DNA of 64,000 nt from AP-15 sp963755435 (GCA_963755435.1 CAVWJX010000011.1:492740-556739); one strand, 5' to 3'. Positions 52,174-61,227 are shown, numbered from the stretch's first letter. The notes: a model not told the origin generated them from the sequence alone. Numbers and translations: made by a program.

Positions 52174-53541
52174 GTGGCCGATATCGAAACCAGCGTCGCC
52201 ATTACCGCACAGACCGACGATCTACAATCCGGGATGCAGCGGGCGGCAAATTCCGTGGACGACGCGACCCAGGCGATGAAGGCGCAATTCGCCGGCCTCG
52301 GCGCGGCCGCGCAGCAGGCGCAATCGCATATCGGCGCCGCTGCGGGGCAGATCGGATCGACGCTCGGCGCACTGCAGGCCAAGGCCGCAAGCCTCGCCGG
52401 CTCGGCCGGAAGCGGTGTGGTTCAGCTCGCCACTGCGGGCCGGGGCGGCGGCGGAATTTCGGTGACCGAGGTCAGCGCCAATTCGCTTGCCTCGCTCAAT
52501 GCCGGCCAAAAGGTCGATGACGCGGCCTATGGGCGGCAAAGAGCAGCAATCCAGCAGCAATCTCGGACCGGGGGCGTATCGGGCGGCGAGGAGATCGCGC
52601 AGTTAAGCGATCTGCTCGATCAGAAATGGGCGCTCGACCAAAATTATTTCCAAAGGAAACTGGCGGCCGCCGAGGGCGACGTGCGCGCCCGACAGCAGCT
52701 GACCGAGCAGGAGGAACTTGCCTATCAGAAGTATCTGACTGATAAGCAAAAACTCGATGCCCAGGCGGTGCAGGACAGCGAAAAGCAGTGGGCGAGTTTG
52801 TTGCAACCGGTGCAGCGTGCGCTGGACACTTCGATCACCGGGATCATCCTGGGCACGACGACGGTGCAAAGGGCACTATCGAATTTGGCACGCTCGATTA
52901 TCGCCGAATTCGTCGATTCGACAGTCAAGAACGTGTTTGGCTCGCTCGGCAATTTGCTCGGCGGCGGCTTAGCCGGTGGCAGCGGCGCCGGGTCGAGCGG
53001 TGGCGGCAGCCTGGTCTCCGGCATCGGCAGCCTCTTGGGCGGCATCTTCAAGGGCGGTCTCGGCGCGCTCGTCGGCAACCCGTTTCAAAGCGGCGCCGGC
53101 GGTGTGCTCGGCGGCTCGCTGGCCGGATTGTTCGGTGGCGCGGGCAACCAGGATTTTGCCGGTGCGGTCGGAGGCGCGGCAGCGAGCGGCGGTTTGTTCT
53201 CCGGGGTCGGCAGTCTTTTCACCGGCCTGTTCGGGCTGCTCGGCTTCGAACATGGCGGCATCGTGCCGTCGGCGGCCGGCGGCTGGTCGGTGCCTCAGCT
53301 CGGGCCGGGTGGGGTGCTCGCCAACCTGCATTCGAACGAGATGGTGCTGCCGGCCAACATCAGCCAGGGGCTGCAAGGCGCGATCGGCGGTGGCGGGCTC
53401 GGTGGCGGGCACACCTTCAACATCGGCATCAGCGCAATGGATGCGGGCAGCGTTTCGCGCTTGTTCATGTCGAACGGCAGCCAACTGGTTGCGGCGCTGA
53501 ACAAGGCGCTACGCAATGGCTCGTCCTTGTATCAGGGCTGA
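52174..53541 (+). CDS. Tail tape measure protein
   Basis: 455 residues from GTG 52174 (GAGAGG upstream). The N-terminus is helical (ITAQTDDLQSGMQRAANSVD), followed by LLDQKWALDQNYFQRKLAAA, a hydrophobic Gly-rich middle (LVSGIGSLLGGIFKGGLGAL) and the C-terminal FEHGGIVPSAAGGWSVPQLG, MVLPANISQGLQGAI signature of lambda-family tape measures. It sets tail length; at this size the tail should be short. Position matches GTA g11. Confidence 0.85.
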   Translation: MADIETSVAITAQTDDLQSGMQRAANSVDDATQAMKAQFAGLGAAAQQAQSHIGAAAGQIGSTLGALQAKAASLAGSAGSGVVQLATAGRGGGGISVTEVSANSLASLNAGQKVDDAAYGRQRAAIQQQSRTGGVSGGEEIAQLSDLLDQKWALDQNYFQRKLAAAEGDVRARQQLTEQEELAYQKYLTDKQKLDAQAVQDSEKQWASLLQPVQRALDTSITGIILGTTTVQRALSNLARSIIAEFVDSTVKNVFGSLGNLLGGGLAGGSGAGSSGGGSLVSGIGSLLGGIFKGGLGALVGNPFQSGAGGVLGGSLAGLFGGAGNQDFAGAVGGAAASGGLFSGVGSLFTGLFGLLGFEHGGIVPSAAGGWSVPQLGPGGVLANLHSNEMVLPANISQGLQGAIGGGGLGGGHTFNIGISAMDAGSVSRLFMSNGSQLVAALNKALRNGSSLYQG

Positions 53542-53592
53542 GCCGGCTCGTCTCGTCCGTCTCTTTGCGGCGCAATTGGCGGAGCACCTAGA

Positions 53593-54219
53593 ATGAGCGA
53601 CGTGGGCATCTTCCCGGCACTGCCCGGGCTCGGCTGGTCGGTCACCAAGGCGCCCACCTTCCAGACCAGGATCCAGCGCGCGGTCTCGGGCCGTGAATTG
53701 CGCGCGCTCGACTATCCCTATCCCTTGTGGCAGTTCACACTCGTCTTTGCATTCCTGCGCGACGATCCAGCAGCGGGGTTCGATGAATTGCGCACGTTGC
53801 TGGGGTTCTACCTGTCGTGCCAAGGCGCCTACGGGACGTTTTTGTTTCAGGATCCTAGCGATCATCAAGTCGCAGGACAGTATTTGGGCGTGGGCGATTC
53901 GAATCTGACGGCCTTTCAGCTGCAACGCACGATGGGAACGGGATTGGCCGACGGCGGCTTTGGCGAGCCGATCGAAGCTCCCAATCAGGTCAGCGCGGTC
54001 TATTTTGATGGGATCACGCAGAGCACCTCGAGCTACAGCGTCGACCCCGACACCGGGCTGCTGACATTCACGACGCCACCGCCCACCGGCCTCGTCATCA
54101 CTGCCGACTTTTCCTACTGGTTCCGCTGCCGCTTCGTCGATGACAGCTACGGCTTCGAAAATTTCATGTACCGGCTATGGCAGCTTAAAAAACTTAACTT
54201 CATTTCGGTGCGGACATGA
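53593..54219 (+). CDS. DUF2460 distal tail protein (GTA g12-like)
   Basis: 208 residues: FPALPGLGWSVTKAPTFQTR, ISRAVSGRE-like IQRAVSGRELRALDYPYPLW, FYLSCQGAYGTFLFQDPSDH and SYWFRCRFVDDSYGFENFMY, ending QLKKLNFISV. This matches DUF2460, the distal-tail or baseplate protein of GTAs and related prophages. Its stop codon overlaps the glycosyltransferase start by ATGA. Confidence 0.9.
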   Translation: MSDVGIFPALPGLGWSVTKAPTFQTRIQRAVSGRELRALDYPYPLWQFTLVFAFLRDDPAAGFDELRTLLGFYLSCQGAYGTFLFQDPSDHQVAGQYLGVGDSNLTAFQLQRTMGTGLADGGFGEPIEAPNQVSAVYFDGITQSTSSYSVDPDTGLLTFTTPPPTGLVITADFSYWFRCRFVDDSYGFENFMYRLWQLKKLNFISVRT

Positions 54220-55328
54220 CCGTCGCAAACATCGGGATACCTATCACCCAGCGAAGTGGCACCCGCACGATGCCGCGGCGTTGGCGGGTTCTGTTCATAC
54301 GCAAGCGCCGACATTCTTATTGGGGACCGACCGAACATCTAGCCACCGACCTATCCTCTGGGCTCGGTAATTCGGTCTCGTTCCTGGTCGATATGCTGGC
54401 CGGCTTCGGCGTGGCGGCAAAGGCGGTCGAGGTCGTCGACAACAACGCGATCGATCGCGAGGTCGCGAGCTTTGCTGCGACGCATGTGATCATCGAGGCG
54501 CTGTGGGTGGTGCCCGAGAAATTCGACGTGCTGACGAAGCTGCATCCGCGGGTGCAATGGATCGTGCGCACCCATTCGCAGGCGCCGTTTCTGGCCGGAG
54601 AGAGCATTGCGACCGCGTGGATAGCTGGGTACCTGCAACGCGGTGTTGAGATCATGTGCAATTCGGCCGAAGCGCAGTCCGAGATCAAGGCAATGGCGAC
54701 CGATTTCGGTCGTTCTGAATCGCTGGTGAGCCTCGGGCCCAATTTCTATCCGTTTCCCGGCAGTTCCGCAGTGACGCCGCATGAGCCGGTCGCCAATGGC
54801 GAGGTGCATATCGGCTGCTTCGGCGCGATCCGGCCGCTGAAGAACCACCTGGCTCAGGCGATCGCCGCGATCTCGTTTGCGAACCTCGCCGGGCTGAAAT
54901 TGCGGTTTCATATCAACAGCGGGCGGCTCGAGGGGGATGCCTCGCCGATTCTCCGCAATTTGCGCGGGCTGTTCGCAGCATCGGCCGGCAACCGGCATCG
55001 TCTGATCGAGCACGGCTGGATGCCGCATGCCCACTTTCTGGCGACCTTGATGGCGGCGACCGATATCGCGATGCAGGTGTCGTTTTCCGAGACGTTCAAT
55101 ATCGTCTCTGCGGATTCGGCGGCGGTGGGGCTGCCGGTCGTCGCCTCGCCGTCAATCCCGTGGATCGGCAGCTATGCCCAGGTCGCGGCCGGCGATGTGG
55201 TCGGTATGGAGCAGGCGCTCCATGCGGTCTGGGGCGTCGATTTGCATCGGCGGCTAGCGGTGCAGAACGAAGACCTCGCTGCCTGGTCGATGGCGTCGCG
55301 GGCGACTTGGAGCGCGCGGTTTTCATGA
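54216..55328 (+). CDS. Glycosyltransferase (GT4-like) embedded in the tail operon
   Basis: 370 residues. The C-terminal half has GT-B features: HIGCFGAIRPLKNHLAQAIA, LRFHINSGRLEGDASPILR, HGWMPHAHFLATLMAATDIA, MQVSFSETFNIVSADSAAVG and LPVVASPSIPWIG, as in GT4-type nucleotide-sugar binding. The N-terminal half (WVVPEKFDVLTKLHPRVQWI) is a matching Rossmann domain. It overlaps DUF2460 upstream and DUF2163 downstream by ATGA. It probably modifies a particle or host glycan; the target is unknown. Confidence 0.85.
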   Translation: MTVANIGIPITQRSGTRTMPRRWRVLFIRKRRHSYWGPTEHLATDLSSGLGNSVSFLVDMLAGFGVAAKAVEVVDNNAIDREVASFAATHVIIEALWVVPEKFDVLTKLHPRVQWIVRTHSQAPFLAGESIATAWIAGYLQRGVEIMCNSAEAQSEIKAMATDFGRSESLVSLGPNFYPFPGSSAVTPHEPVANGEVHIGCFGAIRPLKNHLAQAIAAISFANLAGLKLRFHINSGRLEGDASPILRNLRGLFAASAGNRHRLIEHGWMPHAHFLATLMAATDIAMQVSFSETFNIVSADSAAVGLPVVASPSIPWIGSYAQVAAGDVVGMEQALHAVWGVDLHRRLAVQNEDLAAWSMASRATWSARFS

Positions 55329-56176
55329 AGGCCGCCTCGCCGGCGCTGATCGCTCTCCTCAATTCGGACGATCAGTTTATCATGGCCGATCTTTACACCT
55401 TTACCCTGCAAGGCGGCGGGGTGCTGCGCTATTCGGCATCGCCGACAGCGATTGTCGCCAATGGCTTTACCTTCATGCTCGGCCCTAAATTCGAGCGGTC
55501 GAACACCAGGACAGTGATCGGCACGCAAGTCGACGAACTCGACATCAAGCTCTATCCTGACCCGACCGATCTGCTCAACGCGACCCCGTGGCTGCAGGCG
55601 GCGTGGACCGGCCAATTCGACGGCGCTCTCTTGCAGCTGGAGCGCGCGTTCATGCCGAGCTACGGGATCACGACGCCGGGCACCGTCGTGCTGTTTTCAG
55701 GCCGCATCTCCGACATCGATTGCAGCCGCACCGGCATCGAGATGAAGTGCCGTTCGCACCTGGAGCTCTTGAACATCCAGATGCCTCGGCGACTGTGGCA
55801 GGCGTCGTGCAATCACGTTTTTGGCGACGCGATGTGCCAGTTTGACCGGTCGAACCTGGCCCTCACCTTTCCAGCTGCTGCCGGTTCGACCACGACCGTA
55901 ATCCGCGGTGCGCCGAACTCGTCGACACCGTTTGTTCAGGGGACCATCGTCGGCCTAACTGGGGCCAATACCGGGCAGACGCGTACAATCGCCGGTTTTG
56001 CCAGTGGGGCTAGCGTTTTGGTCAAGCTAGCGTATCTCGCGGCGCCGGCGGCGGGCGACCAGTTTCAGCTGTTGCCCGGCTGCGATCACACGATCGCGAC
56101 CTGCACCAATGTCTTCAACAACGCGAGCCATTTCGGCGGCCAGCCTTATATCCCGACTCCGGAGAACGCGGTATGA
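55325..56176 (+). CDS. DUF2163 tail hub protein (GTA g13-like)
   Basis: 283 residues from ATG 55325. It has the DUF2163 pattern: FIMADLYTFTLQGGGVLRYS, FERSNTRTVIGTQVDELDIK and VVLFSGRISDIDCSRTGIEM. The C-terminal cysteine group (SCNHVFGDAMCQFD, PGCDHTIATC, then NNASHFGGQPYIPTPE) is the part reported to hold an iron-sulfur cluster in GTA-type hubs. Both ends overlap neighbours by ATGA. It is the hub at the tail tip. Confidence 0.9.
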   Translation: MKAASPALIALLNSDDQFIMADLYTFTLQGGGVLRYSASPTAIVANGFTFMLGPKFERSNTRTVIGTQVDELDIKLYPDPTDLLNATPWLQAAWTGQFDGALLQLERAFMPSYGITTPGTVVLFSGRISDIDCSRTGIEMKCRSHLELLNIQMPRRLWQASCNHVFGDAMCQFDRSNLALTFPAAAGSTTTVIRGAPNSSTPFVQGTIVGLTGANTGQTRTIAGFASGASVLVKLAYLAAPAAGDQFQLLPGCDHTIATCTNVFNNASHFGGQPYIPTPENAV

Positions 56177-56640
56177 ACCGGGTCGGGGTCGCCGCGGCTC
56201 GACAAGCAGTTGTCGCCGAGGCGGCGAACTGGCTGGGCACGCCCTATCACCATATGGGGCGGGTCAAGGGCGCTCATGGATCGCCGGCCGGGGCGGGTGG
56301 AGTCGACTGCCTGACGCTGCTGGCGGAAGTGTACGAGCGGGCCGGCGTGATCGGGCATGCGGAGATCCCGTTCTATCCACCCGATTGGCATCTCCATCGC
56401 AGCGACGAGCTTTATCTCGGCGGCGTACTCGATCGCGCGAAAGAGATCCCGGGACCGCCGCAGCCGGGTGATATCGCAATCTTCAAGATGGGCCGCTGTT
56501 TTGCCCATGGCGTAATCGTCACCCGGTGGCCGCGGCTGATCCATGCCCATTTCAACGCCGGCGTGATCGGGGGCGATGCCACCCAAGGCCCGTTGGCCGG
56601 CCGCACGGTGCGGTTTTTCGACCCGTTCGTTGGCTTCTGA
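56173..56640 (+). CDS. NlpC/P60 peptidase of the tail (GTA g14-like)
   Basis: 155 residues. It starts MNRVGVAAARQAVVAEAANW and has LGTPYHHMGRVKG, the catalytic cysteine in GGVDCLTLLAEVYERAGV and the catalytic histidine in GRCFAHGVIVTRW. NlpC/P60 cysteine peptidases cut cell-wall peptides; in this place the enzyme opens the murein during DNA entry. It follows DUF2163 with an ATGA overlap. Confidence 0.9.
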   Translation: MNRVGVAAARQAVVAEAANWLGTPYHHMGRVKGAHGSPAGAGGVDCLTLLAEVYERAGVIGHAEIPFYPPDWHLHRSDELYLGGVLDRAKEIPGPPQPGDIAIFKMGRCFAHGVIVTRWPRLIHAHFNAGVIGGDATQGPLAGRTVRFFDPFVGF

Positions 56641-56655
56641 GCGCGATCATTCCGA

Positions 56656-59235
56656 ATGAGCAACATCATCGGCGGCGGCTCCAACGCCAAGCAGCAGCGG
56701 GTGGCGGCGTCGCTGCATTTTCAAACGAGCCAGGCTGGCAGCGTCATTCCCTTGGTCTACGGCACCACCAAGCTCGCTCCGAATCTAATCGATTACGACG
56801 ATTTCACCGCGAGCGCCGGCAAGAACGCCAAAGGCAAAGGCGCTGGGCTCGCCGGCAAGGGCAGCGCACAGGAAATCTACAGCGCCTCAGTGATCCTCGG
56901 TGTCTGTCAGGGACCGGTCGCTGGGTGGGGTGCCGTGTGGTGGAACAAGAGCATAGCACCACTGCTCAATTTGCCGGGCCTGTCGACCACCAGTATCGGG
57001 ACCGACGGCCAGGCGGCCGACCCGTTCTGGGTAACCAATCATCCGCAGAAGGCGCTCGGCTATTCCGGCACCGCCAATGTCACGCTCGACAATTACCAGC
57101 TCGGCCAGTCCGCCGCGCTGCCGAATTTCAATTTCGAGGTCTTCGGCATCGAGAGCGCGAGCTCGGTCAACGGCTGTGACGCCAACCCGGCGGCGATCGT
57201 CACCGATTTTTTGACCAATCCACGCTATGGCGCCAATTTTCCGGCGGCCAATCTCGACAGCCTGACGATCTGGTCGAGCTATTGCCAGGCGGCCGCCCTG
57301 TTCCTGTCGCCGCTGCTCGATACCCAGCAACAGGCGCAGCAATCCCTCGGCGCCATCGTCAAGATTACCAACAGCGCGATGGTGTGGTCGGGCGGGTTGC
57401 TGAAGATTCTTCCCTATGGTGATCAGCCGCTCGAGATTACCTATTATCAGGTCGCGATTGGCGGCACCATCGCCGAGCTCGACATCCTAAGACTGACCTT
57501 TATGTCTTCGGGCCTGCCGGGCAGCCCGATCACAATCAGCTATCAGGCCCAGCCGCCCAACGTCAATGCCGACACCGTATACGGCGCTTCGCTCGGGCGC
57601 GGCCTCGCCGGCATTATCAACGACACTCTCGGCCTGACCCAGTTTGGCATTTTCGCCGGTGTGACGCCCTATGGCGTGCTGATCGCGGCTACCCAGTCCG
57701 CTATCTTGCCGCTGACCATCACCGGGACGGCCACCGGCAGCGGATCGATCACGGTCGGCGCTGTGCAGGGCCCCTTTGTCTACACCCCAAACACGACGCC
57801 GATCTACAGCCTTGGTGAGGATGATTTCATCGTCCAACACTCCAATGTCGGGGTCGCTCTCGGGGTGTCGCCTGGCGGTCCGGCACTACGCATGGGTGCC
57901 ACGCCAATCACCGGCGGGTTTACCGACGATCCGGTGCACATCACTCGTTCCACCCCGGCTGACGCCAACAACTGGATCGAGGTCGAATGCCTCGACCGCG
58001 GTAACTCCTATAATCCGAACCCGGTAATCGCCTTCGACCAAAGCTCGATCGATCTCTATGGGGTACGCAAGGATGCATCGCTCAAGGCGCAGGCGATCGT
58101 CGACCCTTACCTGACCGGCCCGATCGTGGCGCAGCTGCTACTGCAGCGCAGCCTCTATTTTCGCAATACCTATATGTTTCAGCTGGGCTGGAAATACTGC
58201 CTGCTGGAGCCAATGGATCTGGTGCAGATCAGCGATGCCCGGCTCGGCGCCGCGGCGATCACGGTACGAATCACGGCTGTCGCAGAGGACGCCGAAGGTA
58301 TGCTCGCGATCACCGCCGAAGACTGGTTCGGCGCGCCGGGCGTTGTGCTCTATCCGGCGTCTAGTCCAATGCCAGTCGGGCTGGGGATATCGAGCCTCGG
58401 CAGTGGCGCCAGCACCGCAAGCCCGCGGCCGAACCAATCGAGCGCCCCTAATTCGAGCGCGCCCGTCTACAGCGCCGCGGCACCTTCGGTAAACCCGCCC
58501 TTCATCCTCGAGCCGACCAGCGCGCTGCTCGCCGCGCAGGGCTTGGCCACGCCGCAACTCATCATCGGGCTGTCGGGCGGACCGCAAAATGGCACCGGCG
58601 ATGGCGTCTACAGCCCAAACTGGGGCGGCGCGCAAGTCTATGTCTCGCTCGACGGGTCGAGCTATGGTTTCCAGGGCGCGTTCACCGGGCGCTCGACGCT
58701 CGGGATTTCGACCGCTGATCTGGCGCCGGCCGGAAGCACCTTGTCGGTCGATCTAAGCGAGAGCAACGGCGCCCTCGCCAGTGTCGGCGCCGACGCGGCC
58801 GCGGCCGGAGTCTCGCTCTGCGCCCTGCGGGCTCCGGGCGGTCAGTTGGAATTGCTGACATTTGCCACCGCCACGCTGACCGGCGCCAATCGCTACGATC
58901 TGACCGGGCTCAACCGCGGGCTTTACGGGACCCACCCGGTCGACCAGCCCGGAGGCGCCCAATTCCTCTATCTCGCGACCGGGAACTATTACGTGCAAAC
59001 CTTGCCGACGCAGTATGTCGGGCAGCGTCTGTATTTTGAATTCCCGTCATTCAACATCACCGGCGGCGGCGAACAGACGCTGGCCGACACAGTGGCCTAC
59101 GAATACGCGCCGCAAGGCGCCCAGGTCGACCCGGGAAGCTTCCCGGTCGCGATCGGCCGCGATCTCGGCCTGGTCGTCGAGGTGCGCAGCAATACGGTTC
59201 GCGCCGAGCAGGTCCTGCCGGCAGAATCGAGATAG
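56656..59235 (+). CDS. Large tail hub/fibre protein (GTA g15-like)
   Basis: 859 residues: SNIIGGGSNAKQQRVAASLH, TSQAGSVIPLVYGTTKLAPN, CQGPVAGWGAVWWNKS, FEVFGIESASSVNGCDANPA and AIVTDFLTNPRYGANFPAAN, then the later FQLGWKYCLLEPMDLVQISD and YDLTGLNRGLYGTHP. This is the layout of the large phage-tail_3/GTA gp15-class central tail protein, though shorter than the R. capsulatus protein and without an obvious TIM-barrel part. It completes the tail tip. Confidence 0.85.
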   Translation: MSNIIGGGSNAKQQRVAASLHFQTSQAGSVIPLVYGTTKLAPNLIDYDDFTASAGKNAKGKGAGLAGKGSAQEIYSASVILGVCQGPVAGWGAVWWNKSIAPLLNLPGLSTTSIGTDGQAADPFWVTNHPQKALGYSGTANVTLDNYQLGQSAALPNFNFEVFGIESASSVNGCDANPAAIVTDFLTNPRYGANFPAANLDSLTIWSSYCQAAALFLSPLLDTQQQAQQSLGAIVKITNSAMVWSGGLLKILPYGDQPLEITYYQVAIGGTIAELDILRLTFMSSGLPGSPITISYQAQPPNVNADTVYGASLGRGLAGIINDTLGLTQFGIFAGVTPYGVLIAATQSAILPLTITGTATGSGSITVGAVQGPFVYTPNTTPIYSLGEDDFIVQHSNVGVALGVSPGGPALRMGATPITGGFTDDPVHITRSTPADANNWIEVECLDRGNSYNPNPVIAFDQSSIDLYGVRKDASLKAQAIVDPYLTGPIVAQLLLQRSLYFRNTYMFQLGWKYCLLEPMDLVQISDARLGAAAITVRITAVAEDAEGMLAITAEDWFGAPGVVLYPASSPMPVGLGISSLGSGASTASPRPNQSSAPNSSAPVYSAAAPSVNPPFILEPTSALLAAQGLATPQLIIGLSGGPQNGTGDGVYSPNWGGAQVYVSLDGSSYGFQGAFTGRSTLGISTADLAPAGSTLSVDLSESNGALASVGADAAAAGVSLCALRAPGGQLELLTFATATLTGANRYDLTGLNRGLYGTHPVDQPGGAQFLYLATGNYYVQTLPTQYVGQRLYFEFPSFNITGGGEQTLADTVAYEYAPQGAQVDPGSFPVAIGRDLGLVVEVRSNTVRAEQVLPAESR

Positions 59236-59455
59236 GGGTCTCCGAACTTGCGACGGTGGTGCTTGGCTGCGCCACCGCGCTTGGTCGAGAGCACCCCGAG
59301 GCGATGCGCGAACGCTCGTTGCGGCCTTGACGCGATAATTTTGAGCAATGGCGCCGGCACACTTTCCGGACGCTGGCGGCGGGTGGCCGCCTTGGCAATC
59401 ACGCGGTGCAACGCTCGCCAAATGCGATCAAAAACTTTTATCGGAAGGATGGAGA

Positions 59456-59851
59456 ATGGTGCAGATGTCAAAGCTGTGGAACTACATCGACGGCAGTGCC
59501 AACCGGGCAGGCGATGGGATCATGGCCGCCGGCGCGGTATCGCTGACCATAATATTGGCGCTGTGGCTCGGCGGCTGCGCTCAGGTCGGACAATTCGCGG
59601 CCGCTGACGCGCAGAGCGCGACGGCGCTGGCGACCGCTGTTGGCGATAGTGCTGGAGCAGCCTGTTGGCCGGTGCTCGCCACGACTGGCAATGCGATCGC
59701 CGCCACCGGAAATTCGGCAGGTGTGTTGACCGCAGTCGAGGAAAAGCGGGCGGTGCAGATGACCCTTCAAGATGCTGCGTGCCAATCGATCTGGGCCGGG
59801 GTGCTAGCCGAATTGCTGAAGGCGACCCCGGCAGCGCCGTTGGTCCCGTGA
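59456..59851 (+). CDS. Small membrane protein, post-tail module
   Basis: 131 residues from ATG 59456 (GGAGA upstream). A hydrophobic segment ending ALWLGGCAQVGQF offers a possible lipobox-like cysteine near residue 40, then an Ala-rich helical part with SATALATAVGDSAGAACWPV. The 220 bases before it hold no gene. It may be a virion-release or membrane-anchored lysis accessory; no family recognised. The stop overlaps the next GTG. Confidence 0.6.
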   Translation: MVQMSKLWNYIDGSANRAGDGIMAAGAVSLTIILALWLGGCAQVGQFAAADAQSATALATAVGDSAGAACWPVLATTGNAIAATGNSAGVLTAVEEKRAVQMTLQDAACQSIWAGVLAELLKATPAAPLVP

Positions 59852-60165
59852 CCTTCTCGCCGCGGTTCTCGCCCGAGATCAATCTCGGTCATCTGATGCA
59901 GGCGGGGGTTCTGGTGCTGACGATCGGCGGCGGAGCGGTCACGAGCTACATTAGCCTGCGCGGCGACATCGAGCAGCTGCGGGCCGATCTCACGGTACAG
60001 ATAGCTTCGCACGAGCTGCGCATTGAGGCATTGGAGCGCGCAGTCGAACAGCGGCGCCTCGACGAACGCGATTTCCGCGCCGAGATGCGTGCGGCGCTGA
60101 GCCGCATCATTGACGCGATTGGCGATCTGCGCACCCAGATCGTGCAAAAGCAGGACCGCAAATAA
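59848..60165 (+). CDS. Membrane-anchored coiled-coil protein
   Basis: 105 residues from GTG 59848, overlapping the upstream TGA. A hydrophobic segment (LMQAGVLVLTIGGGAVTSYI) is followed by a charged coiled coil (DIEQLRADLTVQIASHELRI, ALERAVEQRRLDERDFRAEM). This one-TM plus coiled-coil shape is common among phage inner-membrane spanin-like or lysis-accessory proteins. Function inferred only from shape and location. Confidence 0.65.
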   Translation: MTFSPRFSPEINLGHLMQAGVLVLTIGGGAVTSYISLRGDIEQLRADLTVQIASHELRIEALERAVEQRRLDERDFRAEMRAALSRIIDAIGDLRTQIVQKQDRK

Positions 60166-60208
60166 TGGCCAGCATCTGGCTGGTAACCGGGCCCATTGGA
60201 GGACCGCG

Positions 60209-60418
60209 ATGCTGCCGCGCAAATTGACCGCCGTCGATCCCGAGAGCGAGCGGCGACGCTACAAAGTCGTGCGCTGCGACACGATGGCAGATGTGCCAGG
60301 GCTGATCCTGGCGGCCAACGTCGAAACTGGTTTGTGCCTGATGCGGGGCACGAGCGGCGCCAGCCAGGAATTCAATTTTGGCCCAGACGGATTGCGCATC
60401 GTCGTTGCCGCCCGGTGA
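60209..60418 (+). CDS. Small hypothetical protein
   Basis: 69 residues from ATG 60209 with GGAGGA five bases upstream. Sequence: MLPRKLTAVDPESERRRYKV, then LILAANVETGLCLMRGTSGA. It is compact, soluble and probably beta-rich. No family recognised. It sits among lysis-type genes at the end of the element. Confidence 0.58.
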   Translation: MLPRKLTAVDPESERRRYKVVRCDTMADVPGLILAANVETGLCLMRGTSGASQEFNFGPDGLRIVVAAR

Positions 60419-60501
60419 AGCCGAGCCGCAGCAGAAGTGCCGGGCACGCAGGCTGATGCGCCCGTTTTGAAAAAATCTCCAACTGAGCGAAAGGAAATGC
60501 T

Positions 60502-60696
60502 GTGCCGCTGATCGCTTTTGTCCTCGCCCGGCTACGCGAGCCGTCGACCTATGCCGGATTGGGCGCCCTGTTCGCCGCAGCCGGGATTCATGCCGATCAA
60601 GCGGCTGTGCAGGCGGCCGTACAAGTGCTGGTCGCGGTCGCCGGCTTGGTGGCGGTGCTGATGCCCGAAAAATCGACCGGGCTTCGAGCGCCATAG
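60502..60696 (+). CDS. Holin-like small membrane protein
   Basis: 64 residues from GTG 60502 (AAAGGAAA upstream). It starts MPLIAFVLARLREPSTYAGL, with two hydrophobic stretches (GALFAAAGIHA and AVQVLVAVAGLVAVLMP) and a polar end. Short proteins beginning with ARL-REPST-type sequence occur next to lysis genes of alphaproteobacterial prophages. Holin function is plausible but unproven. Confidence 0.6.
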   Translation: MPLIAFVLARLREPSTYAGLGALFAAAGIHADQAAVQAAVQVLVAVAGLVAVLMPEKSTGLRAP

Positions 60697-60766
60697 CGCT
60701 TCCCGCTTGATCTGAAAGCCGGGCCTAGCCATGGTGCGGCCCGCGCGGGGCGGGGGAAGATCGGGC

Positions 60767-61009
60767 ATGGCAACAAGGGTAGGCAGGGCGCTCGTGGCGC
60801 TTGCCGGGGTTTTGCTAGTGGCCGGCTGCGCCAGCACCGGCCCGACCACCGCCTGCCGATGCCCAAAGCCGGTGCACTATAACGAAGCGACGATTAAGGC
60901 GATAACCGCCGCGCTCAAGGCGCTGCCGCCCAATAGCGTATTGCAAGCCGCGATGGATGACTATGAAGACGAACGCTACAACCTTCGCCACTGCACCGGC
61001 GGCGATTGA
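60767..61009 (+). CDS. Small lipoprotein, spanin-like
   Basis: 80 residues from ATG 60767. The signal peptide ends in a lipobox VAGC; the mature part has ACRCPKPVHYNEATIKAITA and ALPPNSVLQAAMDDYEDERY, ending NLRHC. A short lipoprotein after a holin-like gene is the usual place of an outer-membrane spanin (Rz1-like). An upstream GTG-free start at 60731 is possible but has no ribosome site. Confidence 0.6.
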   Translation: MATRVGRALVALAGVLLVAGCASTGPTTACRCPKPVHYNEATIKAITAALKALPPNSVLQAAMDDYEDERYNLRHCTGGD

Positions 61010-61035
61010 GCGAGCCGGGCGGGATTGCTGGGCCG

Positions 61036-61227
61036 CTATAGGAGCAGCGCCAGCAGATGCCGCGCGAGCACTAGACTCATGGCCAGGGCCACGATCATCA
61101 GCGGGATGTAATTGAGTTTGCCCGGTCGGTAAGGGCGGCGGTCAAGCGTGACCGCGGCCGCGAGGAGGAGCACGGAGGTGGCGAGCGCGATGATTGTTGC
61201 GGTCACGCTCATGCGCGCATCAGCCAT
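61036..61227 (-). CDS. Small membrane protein, opposite strand
   Basis: 63 residues with two hydrophobic segments (ATIIALATSVLLLAAAVTL and YIPLMIVALAMSLVLARHLL) flanking a basic loop DRRPYRPGKL. This short layout recurs in alphaproteobacterial genomes as an uncharacterised host membrane protein. It converges with the lipoprotein gene, and I take it as the right boundary of the phage-derived element. ATG 61212 is an alternative start. Confidence 0.6.
   Translation of the reverse strand: MADARMSVTATIIALATSVLLLAAAVTLDRRPYRPGKLNYIPLMIVALAMSLVLARHLLALLL

Larger units (their letters stand above)
28323..61227 (+). mobile_element. Phage-derived element: GTA-like or defective prophage without integrase
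   Basis: About 33 kb of almost entirely co-directional genes: repressor (minus strand), two regulators, terminase, portal, protease/scaffold, capsid, connectors, tail and lysis-type genes. The gene order from tail tube to hub protein parallels the Rhodobacter capsulatus GTA, although head genes are separated by two fibre-like blocks. I see no integrase, excisionase, helicase, primase or recombinase between repressor and terminase. I found no flanking direct repeat by eye. The outer limits are set by clpB and the IS remnant and are approximate. Confidence 0.75.
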
